Below are positions 1 to 10,405 of a DNA stretch of 59,010 nucleotides, piece after piece. How positions within the stretch are numbered: position 1 is the stretch's first letter; each line of letters begins with the position of its first letter. Made by a program: the position numbers and the translations under genes. Below the pieces are notes generated by a model that saw only the letters and a list, made by a program, of their open reading frames with translations, searched no databases and had not been told where the DNA came from. The stretch is from Leptospira vanthielii serovar Holland str. Waz Holland = ATCC 700522 (GTDB taxonomy: Bacteria; Spirochaetota; Leptospiria; Leptospirales; Leptospiraceae): positions 1 through 59,010 of the forward strand of contig NZ_AOGY02000011.1 of assembly GCF_000332455.1 (NCBI RefSeq), given 5' to 3'.

Positions 1-641
1 ACGCCACCGTATACCAGTATAACATTTCTAGTAGTTCTCTCTACATTGTACCAATTGCACTTTTGTGATTCTTTCCAATTATCAAATCACCTTCCCAATG
101 TCCTGGAATTGATCTTTTTTCAACTGATTTTGGTCGTTCTTCAATGCTTATCATGTCTGGTATTTTACCTCTATTATCAGTATTTTTCGACTTTTTGTAG
201 GGTTTCATCTTTCGGCGTAGATAGCTTTGCAATTCCTTTTTTAGTTCGCCTCTCGGTAAAAGATAGATATAAGTATAAATAGTTTGATGGGAAACTGATT
301 CTGTAATTCATACGTGGCGTTTTCTTTTAAAGACATCTCTATTTGCTCTGGTGACCATTTAAGTTCTAATTTAGATTTTATAAATTTTCGTAAATTTGGA
401 TGTTTTGCAACTTTATTTTACCAGAATTTCTGGAACTTTCATTCTTCTGTGAAATGATTTGAGCATTTGATACTGAATAATTAATGAAAGAATTTCTTGA
501 ATAACCTTTAGATAATTCTCTGGAAATGCTTGAAGGACTTCGATTCAGTATCTTAGCTATACTTCTAATACTTTCCTCTTTAAATCGCATCTCAGCAATT
601 ACTTCCCTTTCTTTCAAATTAATTCTTGTATAATGATTCAT
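1..641 (-). pseudogene. IS30-family transposase, frameshifted and incomplete
   Basis: The N-terminus (from ATG at 641) has the IS30 helix-turn-helix: EREVIAEM, then IRSIAKILNRSPSSISREL. The rest of the family pattern is readable only by changing frame: KWSPEQI (frame change near 410), then SHQTIYTYIYLLPRGEL (change near 300), continuing with IPDM, VEKRSIPGHWEGDLIIGK and SAIGT, then VERTTRNVILVYGG (change near 44). That makes three single-base shifts within 641 bases, so this copy should not make a full transposase. Sequencing error in short homopolymers is the alternative. The 3' part with the remaining DDE residues lies outside the window. Confidence 0.85.
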
Positions 642-697
642 TTATTAACACCTTATTCATTAGATTATCGGTGTTGCGTTAAAAATTTGATTCTACC
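1..697 (-). mobile_element. IS30-family insertion sequence, left copy (truncated by window edge)
   Basis: Bases 502-697 are the exact reverse complement of 58815-59010, which defines the transposase-start end of the element at base 697 (terminal bases GGTAGAATCAAATTTTTAAC read inward on the minus strand). Identity stops at 698 versus 58814. The element is read leftwards and runs off the window. It carries an IS30-type transposase gene that is frameshifted in this copy. Confidence 0.85.
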
Positions 698-1260
698 AAG
701 TAAAAATCTCTGATATCAGCCTGACCAATGTAGGCTTTGCCGTTTTCTTACGTCCTAAGGATTCGGATGACAAACGTGTGGTTCCTATCTTTATTGGACC
801 ACTGGAAACTCATTCCATCACAACCGTCATCGATGGAACAAAACCCCCTAGACCCATGACCCATGACCTCATGTTGTACATGTTAACTTCCCTCGGTGCG
901 ACAGTTCTCAAAATCACCATTGAGGAAATTATAGACAGTACTTTCTACGCAAAGATCCAACTTCGTAAAGACGAAGAGATCATCACTCTCGATGCAAGGC
1001 CTTCCGATTCTATAGCCCTTGCTTTACGGGCCAATGCCCCCATATTTATCGCTAAATCTGTGTTAGATGAGACTGGGATCATTATGAAAGAGGATGAAAT
1101 CCAAGGGGAGAGTATTTCGTCAGAGAAAAAAATCCAAGCATTGCCAAAATCTAATCTTCAAATTTTAGAAGATACTTTAGAAAACGCATTAAAAACTGAA
1201 GACTACGAAACTGCCGCCAAAATCAGAGACCAAATCAAAAAGCTTATCGAGAACAGTTAA
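698..1260 (+). pseudogene. Bifunctional nuclease family protein (DUF151 + UVR motif), 5' end removed by IS30
   Basis: The reading frame is open from inside the IS30 end (stop at 688) and encodes VKISDISLTNVGFAVFLRPK, then VVPIFIGPLE, the usual start of a DUF151/BFN domain. It continues through LDARPSDSIALALR to a C-terminal UVR-type motif (DYETAAKIRDQIKKL, near the end). The family normally begins only a few residues before VKISD, so the element removed the start codon and the promoter. An in-frame GTG at 778 could start a shorter protein of 160 residues, but it has no clear ribosome-binding site and would lack the first strands of the domain. DUF151 proteins are reported nucleases or stress-response factors. 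Here the gene is probably inactive. Confidence 0.75.
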
Positions 1261-1389
1261 GGCCAAACTTGGACTTAACTATGTCTCATAGAAAATCGAA
1301 CCATTAGAATTTTTTAATTGTAATCCCACCTTTTCTTCCTTAGACTTGGAATCCAAAAATAGGGTCTGTTCCCTTTATAGGAAAGTTGT

Positions 1390-1755
1390 ATGGAAAAATT
1401 GGTTATGGATGTTGTGAATGCTGGAATTGCTCTGTTTCGTTCCGGTGAAGAAAAGTTAAAAACCGCAGTTGTTGATTTAGAAAAAGTTTATAATGATCTA
1501 AAATCAAAGGGAGAGTTGGACAAATCCGCAGAATCTCAAAAGATTCGCGACCTTCTCAGTAAAACAATAGAAGACGCACAAGGTGCGATTGGGAAAACTA
1601 ACGCAAGTTATGATGAAGTGCTCGCAAAACTTCAGGCAAATTACCAATCCATTTATCAACAAATTGACACGGCAATTCCTCCTCAAGTGAAAGAGAAGTT
1701 GAAACAAACGTTAGATGAATTGAAAGTTTTGATTGATAAAGCAAAATCAAAATAA
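1390..1755 (+). CDS. Phasin-like small helical protein
   Basis: This is a 121-residue, Lys/Glu-rich, almost entirely helical protein beginning EKLVMDVVNAGIALFRSGEE. That resembles the N-terminus of the phasin/PhaF-like family (polyhydroxyalkanoate granule-associated or regulatory proteins). Heptad-like repeats suggest a coiled coil through the middle and C-terminus. There is no signal peptide or membrane segment. It is monocistronic and followed directly by a strong terminator. The function is inferred only from the family pattern; a generic coiled-coil stress protein is the alternative. Confidence 0.65.
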   Translation: MEKLVMDVVNAGIALFRSGEEKLKTAVVDLEKVYNDLKSKGELDKSAESQKIRDLLSKTIEDAQGAIGKTNASYDEVLAKLQANYQSIYQQIDTAIPPQVKEKLKQTLDELKVLIDKAKSK

Positions 1756-1783
1756 GGTCAGAGTTTCCTAGTGAAATTTAAGG

Positions 1784-1813
1784 AAAGCCACAGAGATTTC
1801 TGTGGCTTTTTTT
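1784..1813 (+). terminator. Rho-independent terminator after phasin-like gene
   Basis: A perfect 8-bp stem (AGCCACAG / CTGTGGCT) with a short loop is followed by a run of seven T. It lies 30 bp after the stop codon of the phasin-like gene. Confidence 0.85.
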
Positions 1814-1837
1814 ATTTGTGCCTAGAGATTAGCCTAG

Positions 1838-3118
1838 ATGAGTACGTCCCCCAAACGAATCAAATTCATACTTTTCCTGATTGTTTTTACGGACATGATG
1901 GGTTTTTCCCTTTTGTTTCCATTGTTTCCCAAAACTTTAGAATTCTTCTTACTAAAAGGTGATGATGTTCTGTTCCGAATGTTCTATTCCTCCGCAAATC
2001 TACTATCTTTTGGTGGCGATACAAAGTATACCTTTGTATTGTTTGGCGGAATCCTCGGAAGTATTTATAGTTTTTTGCAATTTATTGCAGCCCCTGTTTG
2101 GGGAAGGCTCTCTGATCATTCGGGAAGGCGTGCCATTTTACTTTTTACCACTCTTGGCAACACCCTCGGGTACATTCTTTGGTTATTTTCATCACAGTTT
2201 TGGATGTTTGTTCTCAGTCGTGTGATTACAGGAATGATGGGTGGCAACCTGTCTGTGGCTTCAGCCGCCATGGCAGACCAAACTGACGAAAAATCAAGGG
2301 CAGCGGGGATGGGGTTTCTCGGTGCAGGAATTGGTCTCGGCTTTGTGATGGGACCCCTTCTTGGGGGAATTAGTTCCCAGTGGACATTTTTAGATTTTCT
2401 TTACAAGGAAGGTAGTGCGGTTGTTTTTCCCGCATCGGCACTTTTTGCCATTTTGGTTTCTCTACTCACCGTAGTCCTTGTTTTTGTATTTTTACCAAAA
2501 ACCAAACCTGACGTGGTTCCAGAAAAAGAAATCCACCCATTTTTATCTTTAAAGAAAATTGAATCTCGAAATTTGGTTCGTATATCTCTTTTGAACTTGC
2601 TCTTTGTTCTTAGTTTTTCGGGATTTGAGTTTGTTGTAAATTTTTTCCTATCTGATACCTTTCAATTTTCTCCAAAAGAAATTGGATTCACTTTTTTATA
2701 CATCGGTATCATCATCATACTAGTGCAAGGTGGTGTCGTGCGGAGGCTTTCAGGGAAAGTTTCGGAAAAACGAATTTCTCTTTATGGAGCAGTCCTAGTT
2801 GTTATTGGAATGGGGTTACTTGTGGTCTTTGGAAAAGATTTTACAGGACTTTTTGTCTCCTTATTCTTTTTAGCTTTCGGAAGTGCACTCGTGAATCCCG
2901 GACTTTCTTCTTTTGCATCGCTTGAAAGTGGGAAAGGGGATTTGGGAAGGTCTCTTGGTCTCTTCCGAAGTTTTGGTTCCCTCGGAAGAGCTGTTTCGCC
3001 TGTCGTATTCTCTTTGTTATATTTTCAAAAGGGGCCTAGTTTGGCCTTCTTTGTTTCCTTTATCCTTCTTATTGGATTTGGAATTTTACTCTCTACACAA
3101 AAAGAAAAAACAACTTAA
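1838..3118 (+). CDS. MFS transporter (TetA/multidrug-type)
   Basis: A 426-residue integral membrane protein with about 12 hydrophobic segments. After the second helix it carries the major-facilitator motif A (GRLSDHSGRR), and in the fifth-helix region the glycine-rich GAGIGLGFVMGPLLGG typical of drug:H+ antiporters. Helix 1 contains FTDMMGFSLLFPLFP, as in the TetA/TCR subfamily. An enlarged periplasmic loop follows helix 1. It probably exports a small molecule across the inner membrane; the substrate cannot be read from sequence. Its 3' end overlaps the convergent ACT-domain gene by 4 bp. Confidence 0.85.
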   Translation: MSTSPKRIKFILFLIVFTDMMGFSLLFPLFPKTLEFFLLKGDDVLFRMFYSSANLLSFGGDTKYTFVLFGGILGSIYSFLQFIAAPVWGRLSDHSGRRAILLFTTLGNTLGYILWLFSSQFWMFVLSRVITGMMGGNLSVASAAMADQTDEKSRAAGMGFLGAGIGLGFVMGPLLGGISSQWTFLDFLYKEGSAVVFPASALFAILVSLLTVVLVFVFLPKTKPDVVPEKEIHPFLSLKKIESRNLVRISLLNLLFVLSFSGFEFVVNFFLSDTFQFSPKEIGFTFLYIGIIIILVQGGVVRRLSGKVSEKRISLYGAVLVVIGMGLLVVFGKDFTGLFVSLFFLAFGSALVNPGLSSFASLESGKGDLGRSLGLFRSFGSLGRAVSPVVFSLLYFQKGPSLAFFVSFILLIGFGILLSTQKEKTT

Positions 3119-3738
3119 AGAAAAGATTCTAATTTTGCACGAAGCATAGGAAACATTACTTTCTCATCCAATTTCTCTCCTGTGAGGGAAGTTCGCAAAA
3201 GAAAACTATCTCGAATTTTGCCGTCAAAACTATTGGCGGTAAAACTAATGATATCAATTCCTAAGTGGAAGAGAGACTCGGTAATTTGAAATAGAATTCC
3301 CGGTGTGTCTTTCATACGAAGGTCCATCACGGTAAAGTCGGAAGAGATAGGGTTGTAGAGTTTGAGACTCGCTTCTGAATCCCCAATTTTACGTACCAAA
3401 ACTTCTTCTTTTGCATTCTCCCGTAAGTACATGGCTACCGTCTTTCCCTCGTAAAACAATGAGTAGAGGTCGGTTCGGATTTGGCACAAAAGTTCTTCTG
3501 TCATTTCTCCCCCGTCCCAACTTCGAATGACAAACAAATCTTGTACATGTCCGTCACTTGCGGTTTCCGCAACGGCTTCTAAAATATCCCAACCATGGTT
3601 GTACAACACTGATGTGACCCGGTAGAGGATTCCCAAATCATCTTGTGAGAGGGAAATTTTGAGTAGGGTCGTATCTTTTCTTGGGACACAAGAAACATGT
3701 AGGATGGGTTTTTTGATTTCTTGCATAGTTTGCGCCAT
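3115..3738 (-). CDS. Double ACT-domain protein (GlnD C-terminus-like)
   Basis: The protein is about 207 residues from the chosen ATG at 3738, which has GGGAGAG a few bases upstream; an ATG at 3762 lacks this. Two ACT-like units are visible: one around LLKISLSQDDLGILYRVTSV with DGHVQDLFVI, and one around VMDLRMKDTPGILFQITESL with GKIRDSFLLR. This pattern (D..G.L..(I/V)...L, then strand DxF) matches the tandem ACT domains at the C-terminus of PII uridylyltransferases. No nucleotidyltransferase or HD domain is present, so this is a stand-alone amino-acid-binding regulator. The ligand is unknown. Confidence 0.75.
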   Translation of the reverse strand: MAQTMQEIKKPILHVSCVPRKDTTLLKISLSQDDLGILYRVTSVLYNHGWDILEAVAETASDGHVQDLFVIRSWDGGEMTEELLCQIRTDLYSLFYEGKTVAMYLRENAKEEVLVRKIGDSEASLKLYNPISSDFTVMDLRMKDTPGILFQITESLFHLGIDIISFTANSFDGKIRDSFLLRTSLTGEKLDEKVMFPMLRAKLESFL

Positions 3739-3860
3739 AGAACTCTCCCTTAAAATCGGCATTCTGCTTAGAACATAAACAATCGGTTCCCGGAAACCCC
3801 CAGGCCGGTTCTAAAAAAGCCGTTCTCTAATGGATTTGCAAAAATGGTGCCAAGTGTTCG

Positions 3861-5018
3861 TTAGAAAGTAAATTTTGCTCCGACCATCACGGATTGTACG
3901 TTTTGCGCTACGATGGCCTCTAGAGTGAGTTTTGTAATGAGAGCGTTGATTTCAATTCCAGCGATGAGGAAGTTTGTTGTGTTAGGTGCTTGTGCCTTTC
4001 CGCTTAAGTCCATTGTGAGGGTTCCTGTTTTCATTTGGCCAAGAGCAGAGGAGGGGATTTGAGCTGCAATTTCTGGGGAGAGAGAGGCAGAAACGGCATT
4101 GGAATCCAAGGCTAAATTGATTGGGCCGGATCTGGATAAGTTTAGATTGGAACTTCCAAAATTCATGGAAGTCCCTGCACCAGCAAAGATCGTAAAGAAG
4201 TAAAACATCCGAAAACCAGTTCTAATGTCTAAGGGAACACTGGTAACGGTGCTAGAATAGTTGAACTTTGTGGAACCACCCCAGGTTCCAATGGCAGGGC
4301 CAAGAGTTAGTGTTTGTGTTTTGTTATCATTGTAAGTTAGGTCTATGACTTGTCTTTGGTAGTGAAGGCCAAGTCCCATGGAGATTCCAGAAAATTCAAA
4401 AAGGCCAATTCCATCTGAATAGTTTTCGATAATATGAAATCGTAAGGTAAAACCACCTGAGGTGATGTCCCCACCTAATTCTACGTTTTTATTTTGTGCT
4501 TCTAATGCCTTCTGAACGTCGCCTTGTGCAAAGTTAAATTTGAATCCATGAAGATACAAGTTAAACCTATGCAGAAAGGTTTTTAGTTCAGGTTCTGTAT
4601 CAGAAGGTCCACCACCCATTAACCATCCGAGATTGATCGCTACAACAAAGTTAGGTGCAAGAGAGGCTCCAACGTTTGGAAGTTTTTGAAAACTTAAACT
4701 TTGGTAGGCTACATTGATATCTTCTTTTTGTTGGCCTGCAAGTGTTAAACCTAGGCCTACTTGGAATCGATTTACAATTCCAGGTCCCATAAGAGAAGAG
4801 TTGATGTTCGATACAACCGCAGCTTCCGACATAGTAGCGAGTACTTTATCTGTGTATTGGAATTGGAGAGCTTGGTCTGCACTATTTAGTTGTGACTGAA
4901 TGGAGGTGGGTAGAATACCGCAGGCATCTCCAGTACAAGTCACTTTTGCATGGACAGATCCATTCGGGATAAGCGCCAAACTAAATGCGAGGGAAAAGAT
5001 TCCAATACGTAATTTCAT
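3861..5018 (-). CDS. Lsa36-like outer-surface protein
   Basis: The start is chosen at 5018 (MKLRIGIFSL...), where AGGGGCG precedes the ATG and a signal peptide follows, ending near NGSVHA. Longer upstream starts would bury the signal. The mature protein starts KVTCTGDACGILPTSIQ, followed by a Ser/Asn-rich, beta-strand-rich body of roughly 360 residues ending in Phe (KFTF), as expected for an outer-membrane beta-barrel. The CTGDAC..LP start and MSEAAVVSNINSS pattern resemble the Lsa36 family of Leptospira surface proteins. The family call is by recall of the pattern. The predicted location is the outer membrane. Confidence 0.6.
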   Translation of the reverse strand: MKLRIGIFSLAFSLALIPNGSVHAKVTCTGDACGILPTSIQSQLNSADQALQFQYTDKVLATMSEAAVVSNINSSLMGPGIVNRFQVGLGLTLAGQQKEDINVAYQSLSFQKLPNVGASLAPNFVVAINLGWLMGGGPSDTEPELKTFLHRFNLYLHGFKFNFAQGDVQKALEAQNKNVELGGDITSGGFTLRFHIIENYSDGIGLFEFSGISMGLGLHYQRQVIDLTYNDNKTQTLTLGPAIGTWGGSTKFNYSSTVTSVPLDIRTGFRMFYFFTIFAGAGTSMNFGSSNLNLSRSGPINLALDSNAVSASLSPEIAAQIPSSALGQMKTGTLTMDLSGKAQAPNTTNFLIAGIEINALITKLTLEAIVAQNVQSVMVGAKFTF

Positions 5019-5118
5019 GTCGCCCCTATTATACCAAATATCGGAGTTTGGTCTATGCTTTCTTAACAATTGGAATGGGATCTATTTCCTAGTTTACAGG
5101 TTAGAATTTCCTTAGAAT

Positions 5119-5499
5119 ATGAGGTGTATGGCACCCATCCAAGAAAAACGGAAATATGTCCGAGTACAACCACTAGAAAAAGAACCAGTTGCGATCCACC
5201 TCATGGGTGTGGCCCTTTTGGATGTCTTAAAAGCTAGTGACATAAGTATGGGAGGCGTTGGGATCATTGCCCCTAACCACTTTGATGAATGGGATATGCA
5301 CGAAACCGTCGAAATTCTTGTCGCACTTCCGGGAGATCTGGAAGATTTTCTTGCTCGTGGTGTGATCAAACAGGTAGGAAAAAAATCCAAAGAGACTGGG
5401 GTCTATGGGGTTCAGTTTACAGAAATTGGTCCCAAGGGAAAACAAGATCTTCAAGTTTATGTCAACCGGATGGTAAGACAAGGCCGAGAAGTAAAATAA
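5119..5499 (+). CDS. PilZ-domain protein
   Basis: A 126-residue soluble protein with a PilZ-type c-di-GMP-binding signature: the RxxxR-like motif KRKYVRV near residues 10-16, and about 30 residues later DISMGGVGI (D-x-S-x-x-G). VYGVQFTEI then corresponds to the last barrel strands. It probably acts as a c-di-GMP receptor by itself or by binding a partner. The start could be ATG 5119 or ATG 5128. The next gene downstream is a large protein of unknown function, so the partner is unclear. Confidence 0.8.
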   Translation: MRCMAPIQEKRKYVRVQPLEKEPVAIHLMGVALLDVLKASDISMGGVGIIAPNHFDEWDMHETVEILVALPGDLEDFLARGVIKQVGKKSKETGVYGVQFTEIGPKGKQDLQVYVNRMVRQGREVK

Positions 5500-5522
5500 A
5501 AATAGTTTCAATCGATCTAGAA

Positions 5523-5543
5523 AAAATAGAATAATTCTATTTT
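5523..5543 (+). terminator. AT-rich inverted repeat, possible weak terminator after PilZ gene
   Basis: AAAATAGAAT and ATTCTATTTT form a nearly perfect AT-only palindrome 24 bp after the PilZ stop codon. There is no GC stem, so termination is uncertain. The rest of the 170-bp gap up to 5668 is AT-rich, with no further recognisable feature. Confidence 0.3.
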
Positions 5544-5667
5544 AATCTTGTAATAAATTAGCCCTTAAAATAACTTTTTTACCAAATTGGGTTTTCAGAA
5601 TATCCTAATTAACGAATTTCATTCTCAATTTTTTTTTAATTACGAATGAGATTCCATAGGAGTTATT

Positions 5668-7176
5668 ATGGCAATGGTTCGGCTTTCTGGTGTCTCCAGA
5701 TTAGATCAGTTAAAAATATACACTCCTATCTTCATCCATTCTTTAGAACATTCCCATAAACGGGAACTGATGTTAACTGACCAAGCCGCCAAACTCCTAA
5801 CCTCACTCCGTAAACTTTGTGTTCCTGATATGAATCAAAACTACTTTGCCTTTCGGTTGAATGTTGATACAATCAAAGAAAATGAATTGAAGGTTTATGG
5901 TAAAGGGATGGTAACTGTTGTCCAAAATTTATTGGATAATGACCTGGCAATGCCAGTGTTTTATTTGGTTCGGTCTGAACCAGAGGAGAGTAACATCCCA
6001 ACATTAGAAACAAATTCAGAAATAGGTCCCATTCAGATTGAGTTGGCAATTGTCTCCTATGCCGGCGAACGAGTCGAAGAAAAGTATTCTTTTGCTTTTA
6101 ATTCTATTGCCGCAAGATCGTTTGTAAACCTTCAGAATTATTTGGTAGATAATTATCGTTTTGAAGTAAAAGATTTTTTTGAACTTGATCAAGATTTGCT
6201 AAATACAAAACCAATCTCAGTCATTCGGTCGATGATTGAAAAGTTTGAAACACCTTTTCAACTCAAATACGAAAGTCGAGTGGAACTAATTGAGTATTTA
6301 GAACAGGGGTTTATGGATTCGGAAATTTATTTCCAAATTCCTATCATCGGTTGGATTTATTTTGATACAACCGATTCTGTGAAAAGAGCCGAAGAGATGG
6401 AACCATTTTTCTTCCAAGTTATTGTTCCATTGCTCGTTGAATTGGACCACCAGATTGGTGAAAATTTCGCAATATTACAGAATCAACTAAGCGAACATAA
6501 GTTTGATGAGTTAAGACCAAAAATATACCTACCACAAATTGAATTTACGGAGTTGGTGATTTCTATTTTATCTGTTGAAGAACATCCTATTGTTGAATTT
6601 GTAAAAATTTTCCATTTAGTTTGTTGTATGGCGGAAAAAATTTCCGAAGAAAAAGCTCAAAAAGAAGCCAAACAACATTTCGATATTTTGTATTCCATGC
6701 TTAAGTCTGGTGATAACTTTATTTCTCGTTTCCTTTTGATAGACCAAGGCATGTATAGTGGGCATGACCGTGTTTTATTGGAATTAAAAAATGCAGAAGA
6801 TATAATTTATTGTGAATACTATTATAGCTCCAGTTTCTATTGGATTTTTCTTTCTAAAGATGTGGAGTCGGCTTGTATGGTGATGGATAAAATTATAGAA
6901 AACTATTACGTCGGAGACCATACATTGTTTATGTTTGAGACTTTGATGGAAAAATATCCGAATATCAAAAAAAGTTTTTTATCAAACAAAAAATTCAAAT
7001 CGTTATACAACAAAACGAAAAATATTGTCTACTGGAAACAAGTTCCCTTTTTTTATCGGTTGTTTCGGGTTTTTATTGGGGATGAATTTCCTGCAGATTG
7101 GGAAAAGGAAATTCTTTCGAAGGTAAAATACAGCCAGATGAAAGTAAAATATTTACCTAGAAAAAACAAATCCTGA
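5668..7176 (+). CDS. Protein of unknown function (502 aa), Leptospira-type
   Basis: The start is well supported by TAGGAGT a few bases upstream of ATG 5668. No known domain is recognised. The protein is soluble, rich in aromatic and charged residues, with alternating strand/helix character and no signal peptide or membrane segment. The middle contains EIYFQIPIIGWIYFD, and the C-terminus is basic (KYLPRKNKS). A PilZ-domain gene lies just upstream on the same strand 170 bp away, so a c-di-GMP link is conceivable but unproven. Confidence 0.6.
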   Translation: MAMVRLSGVSRLDQLKIYTPIFIHSLEHSHKRELMLTDQAAKLLTSLRKLCVPDMNQNYFAFRLNVDTIKENELKVYGKGMVTVVQNLLDNDLAMPVFYLVRSEPEESNIPTLETNSEIGPIQIELAIVSYAGERVEEKYSFAFNSIAARSFVNLQNYLVDNYRFEVKDFFELDQDLLNTKPISVIRSMIEKFETPFQLKYESRVELIEYLEQGFMDSEIYFQIPIIGWIYFDTTDSVKRAEEMEPFFFQVIVPLLVELDHQIGENFAILQNQLSEHKFDELRPKIYLPQIEFTELVISILSVEEHPIVEFVKIFHLVCCMAEKISEEKAQKEAKQHFDILYSMLKSGDNFISRFLLIDQGMYSGHDRVLLELKNAEDIIYCEYYYSSSFYWIFLSKDVESACMVMDKIIENYYVGDHTLFMFETLMEKYPNIKKSFLSNKKFKSLYNKTKNIVYWKQVPFFYRLFRVFIGDEFPADWEKEILSKVKYSQMKVKYLPRKNKS

Positions 7177-7245
7177 TTTGTTTGCACCTCCCTAAACCTG
7201 AATAATGGGTTGTCAAAAAAATAGAACAAAGGAAACTGATAGGTA

Positions 7246-7353
7246 ACCGTTAGGGGTGCTCGGTTCCAAAACTTTCAGATTTTTGAGAGTGGGGACTTGG
7301 CTGAGAATTACCCTTTTTGAACCTGATCCTGGTAATGCTTGCGAAGGGAAACG
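7246..7353 (+). promoter_or_regulatory. TPP riboswitch (THI element)
   Basis: The region contains the conserved blocks of the thiamine pyrophosphate aptamer in order: TTAGGGGTGCT at 7250, GGCTGAGAATTACCC at 7299, TTTGAACCTGATCCTGGTAATGC and GCGAAGGGAA up to 7350. It sits directly upstream of thiC, so binding of TPP should repress thiamine pyrimidine synthesis. A hairpin with a T-run follows (7374-7394), suggesting control by transcription termination. Confidence 0.95.
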
Positions 7354-7370
7354 AGAAAAGTGCAAAGTTC

Positions 7371-8981
<1,611 letters not shown>

Positions 8982-9140
8982 TTTCAAACATCTTTGTTTT
9001 TAATTCAACATTGGTTTTATCAGAGCGATTCCGGTTTCGATTCTTTAGAACCAAATCCAGTTTCGTCTTGGTTCTCACTCAGAATTAGATAGAAACAAAG
9101 ACCGATCTTTTCATAAAGTAGAACAATCGTTAAATTAAAA

Positions 9141-9163
9141 AACCCGGCCAAATGCGCCGGGTT
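9141..9163 (-). terminator. Terminator of the acyl-CoA dehydrogenase gene
   Basis: AACCCGG and CCGGGTT form a 7-bp GC-rich stem. On the minus strand it is followed by TTTTTTAATTTAA, so it terminates the leftward acyl-CoA dehydrogenase transcript. It may also act on thiC read-through. The rest of the 8982-9223 gap shows nothing else. Confidence 0.8.
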
Positions 9164-9223
9164 CGACTTAAAAACTTTTGATTTCCCATTTTTTAAAAAT
9201 GGGGTTTGAGAGAAGGATCTAAA

Positions 9224-10354
9224 TTATAATCCTAAACTGCGACCAATGATTTCTTTCATAATCTCTGTGGTACCTGCATAAATGGTTTGGATCCTTGCAT
9301 CGAGGTAAGCTCTTGCAATTGGATACTCCATCATATAACCGTAACCACCAAAAAACTGTAAACACTCGTCTGTATGACGTTTTTGCATCTCCGTTGTATA
9401 CCATTTGCACATGGAGGCTTCCGCAGTTGTGTTTTCGCCTTTCATGTGTTCCATGACAACCTTATCGCAGAAAACTTGAGCCATTTCCAGTTCCGTTGCC
9501 ATTTCCGCCATTTTGAATTTGGTGTTTTGGAAGGAACCGATTTTTTGGCCGAAAGCTTTCCGTTCTTTGATGTATTGGAGAGTGATTTTTTGAACGAGTC
9601 TTGTTGCCTCTACCGCTGCTACAGAAAGTACTAAACGTTCTTGTGCTAACTTTTGCATGAGGTAACGAAAACCTTGTCCTTGTTTGCCGATGAGATTTGT
9701 TTTTGGGACAATCACATCATTAAAATACAACTCAGAAGTGTCTTGGGCTTTGAGACCAATTTTATCTAGGTTACGGCCTCTTTCAAAACCTTTCATTCCT
9801 TCTTCAATCATCACAAGGGAAATGGTTCCATTGTCGTGTTTGACGGCAGTGATGATAAGATCAGCAAGTTGTCCGTTCGAAATAAAAGTTTTTTGTCCAT
9901 TCACTACAAAGTGATCACCCATGTCGACTGCACTCGTGCGAAGGGATTTTAAATCAGAACCTGCTCCCGGTTCTGTCATTGCCACAGCAAGGATCGATTC
10001 GCCGGACGCACATTTAGGCAACCAACGTTTTTTTTGTTCGTCATTTGCATACGTGGAGATGTAAGGGGCAATCACGTCATTGTGGAGGGAGATAAAAAAT
10101 CCGCTATTTCCTACGCGGGAGGATTCTTCAATGATGATGATATTGTAAAGAAAGTCAGCACCAGAACCACCATACTCAGCGGGAACATCTGGACAGAGTA
10201 GGCCGTTTTCACCTGCCTTTCTCCAAACTTCTTTGGGTACGATATGGTTTTTTTCCCATTCTTCGTGGTGTGGTTTTACTTCTGTTTCAAAAAATTTCCG
10301 AGCCATCTCGCGGAATTGATGGTGTTCTTCAGTAAAGGGGAGGATACGCTCCAT
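9224..10354 (-). CDS. Acyl-CoA dehydrogenase (LCAD/isovaleryl-type)
   Basis: A 376-residue FAD enzyme oxidising acyl-CoA to trans-2-enoyl-CoA in fatty-acid or branched-chain degradation. Visible landmarks are AMTEPGAGSDLKSL (residues 125-138), the FAD/substrate segment GQKTFISNG, AFGQKIGSFQ, and the C-terminal QTIYAGTTEIMKEIIGR. The usual catalytic Glu of medium/short-chain enzymes (in YEGT) is Ala here. A Glu in AQERL (residue 239) occupies the position used by long-chain and isovaleryl-CoA dehydrogenases, so the enzyme should be active and of that subgroup. The precise chain-length preference is not readable. Monocistronic, with a strong terminator. Confidence 0.9.
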   Translation of the reverse strand: MERILPFTEEHHQFREMARKFFETEVKPHHEEWEKNHIVPKEVWRKAGENGLLCPDVPAEYGGSGADFLYNIIIIEESSRVGNSGFFISLHNDVIAPYISTYANDEQKKRWLPKCASGESILAVAMTEPGAGSDLKSLRTSAVDMGDHFVVNGQKTFISNGQLADLIITAVKHDNGTISLVMIEEGMKGFERGRNLDKIGLKAQDTSELYFNDVIVPKTNLIGKQGQGFRYLMQKLAQERLVLSVAAVEATRLVQKITLQYIKERKAFGQKIGSFQNTKFKMAEMATELEMAQVFCDKVVMEHMKGENTTAEASMCKWYTTEMQKRHTDECLQFFGGYGYMMEYPIARAYLDARIQTIYAGTTEIMKEIIGRSLGL

Positions 10355-10405
10355 ATGATTTGTGACTCCTTGATATGGAAATGTTACAGAAATGGCGAAA
10401 TGAGG

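Noticed and set aside
5100..5130. Alternative start of the PilZ gene at 5128
   Set aside because: Neither start has a clearly better ribosome-binding site, so the longer frame was kept and the doubt recorded in the entry.
9224..10354. Inactive acyl-CoA dehydrogenase because YEGT is YAGT
   Set aside because: The long-chain/isovaleryl subgroup uses a Glu at the AQERL position, which is present at residue 239.
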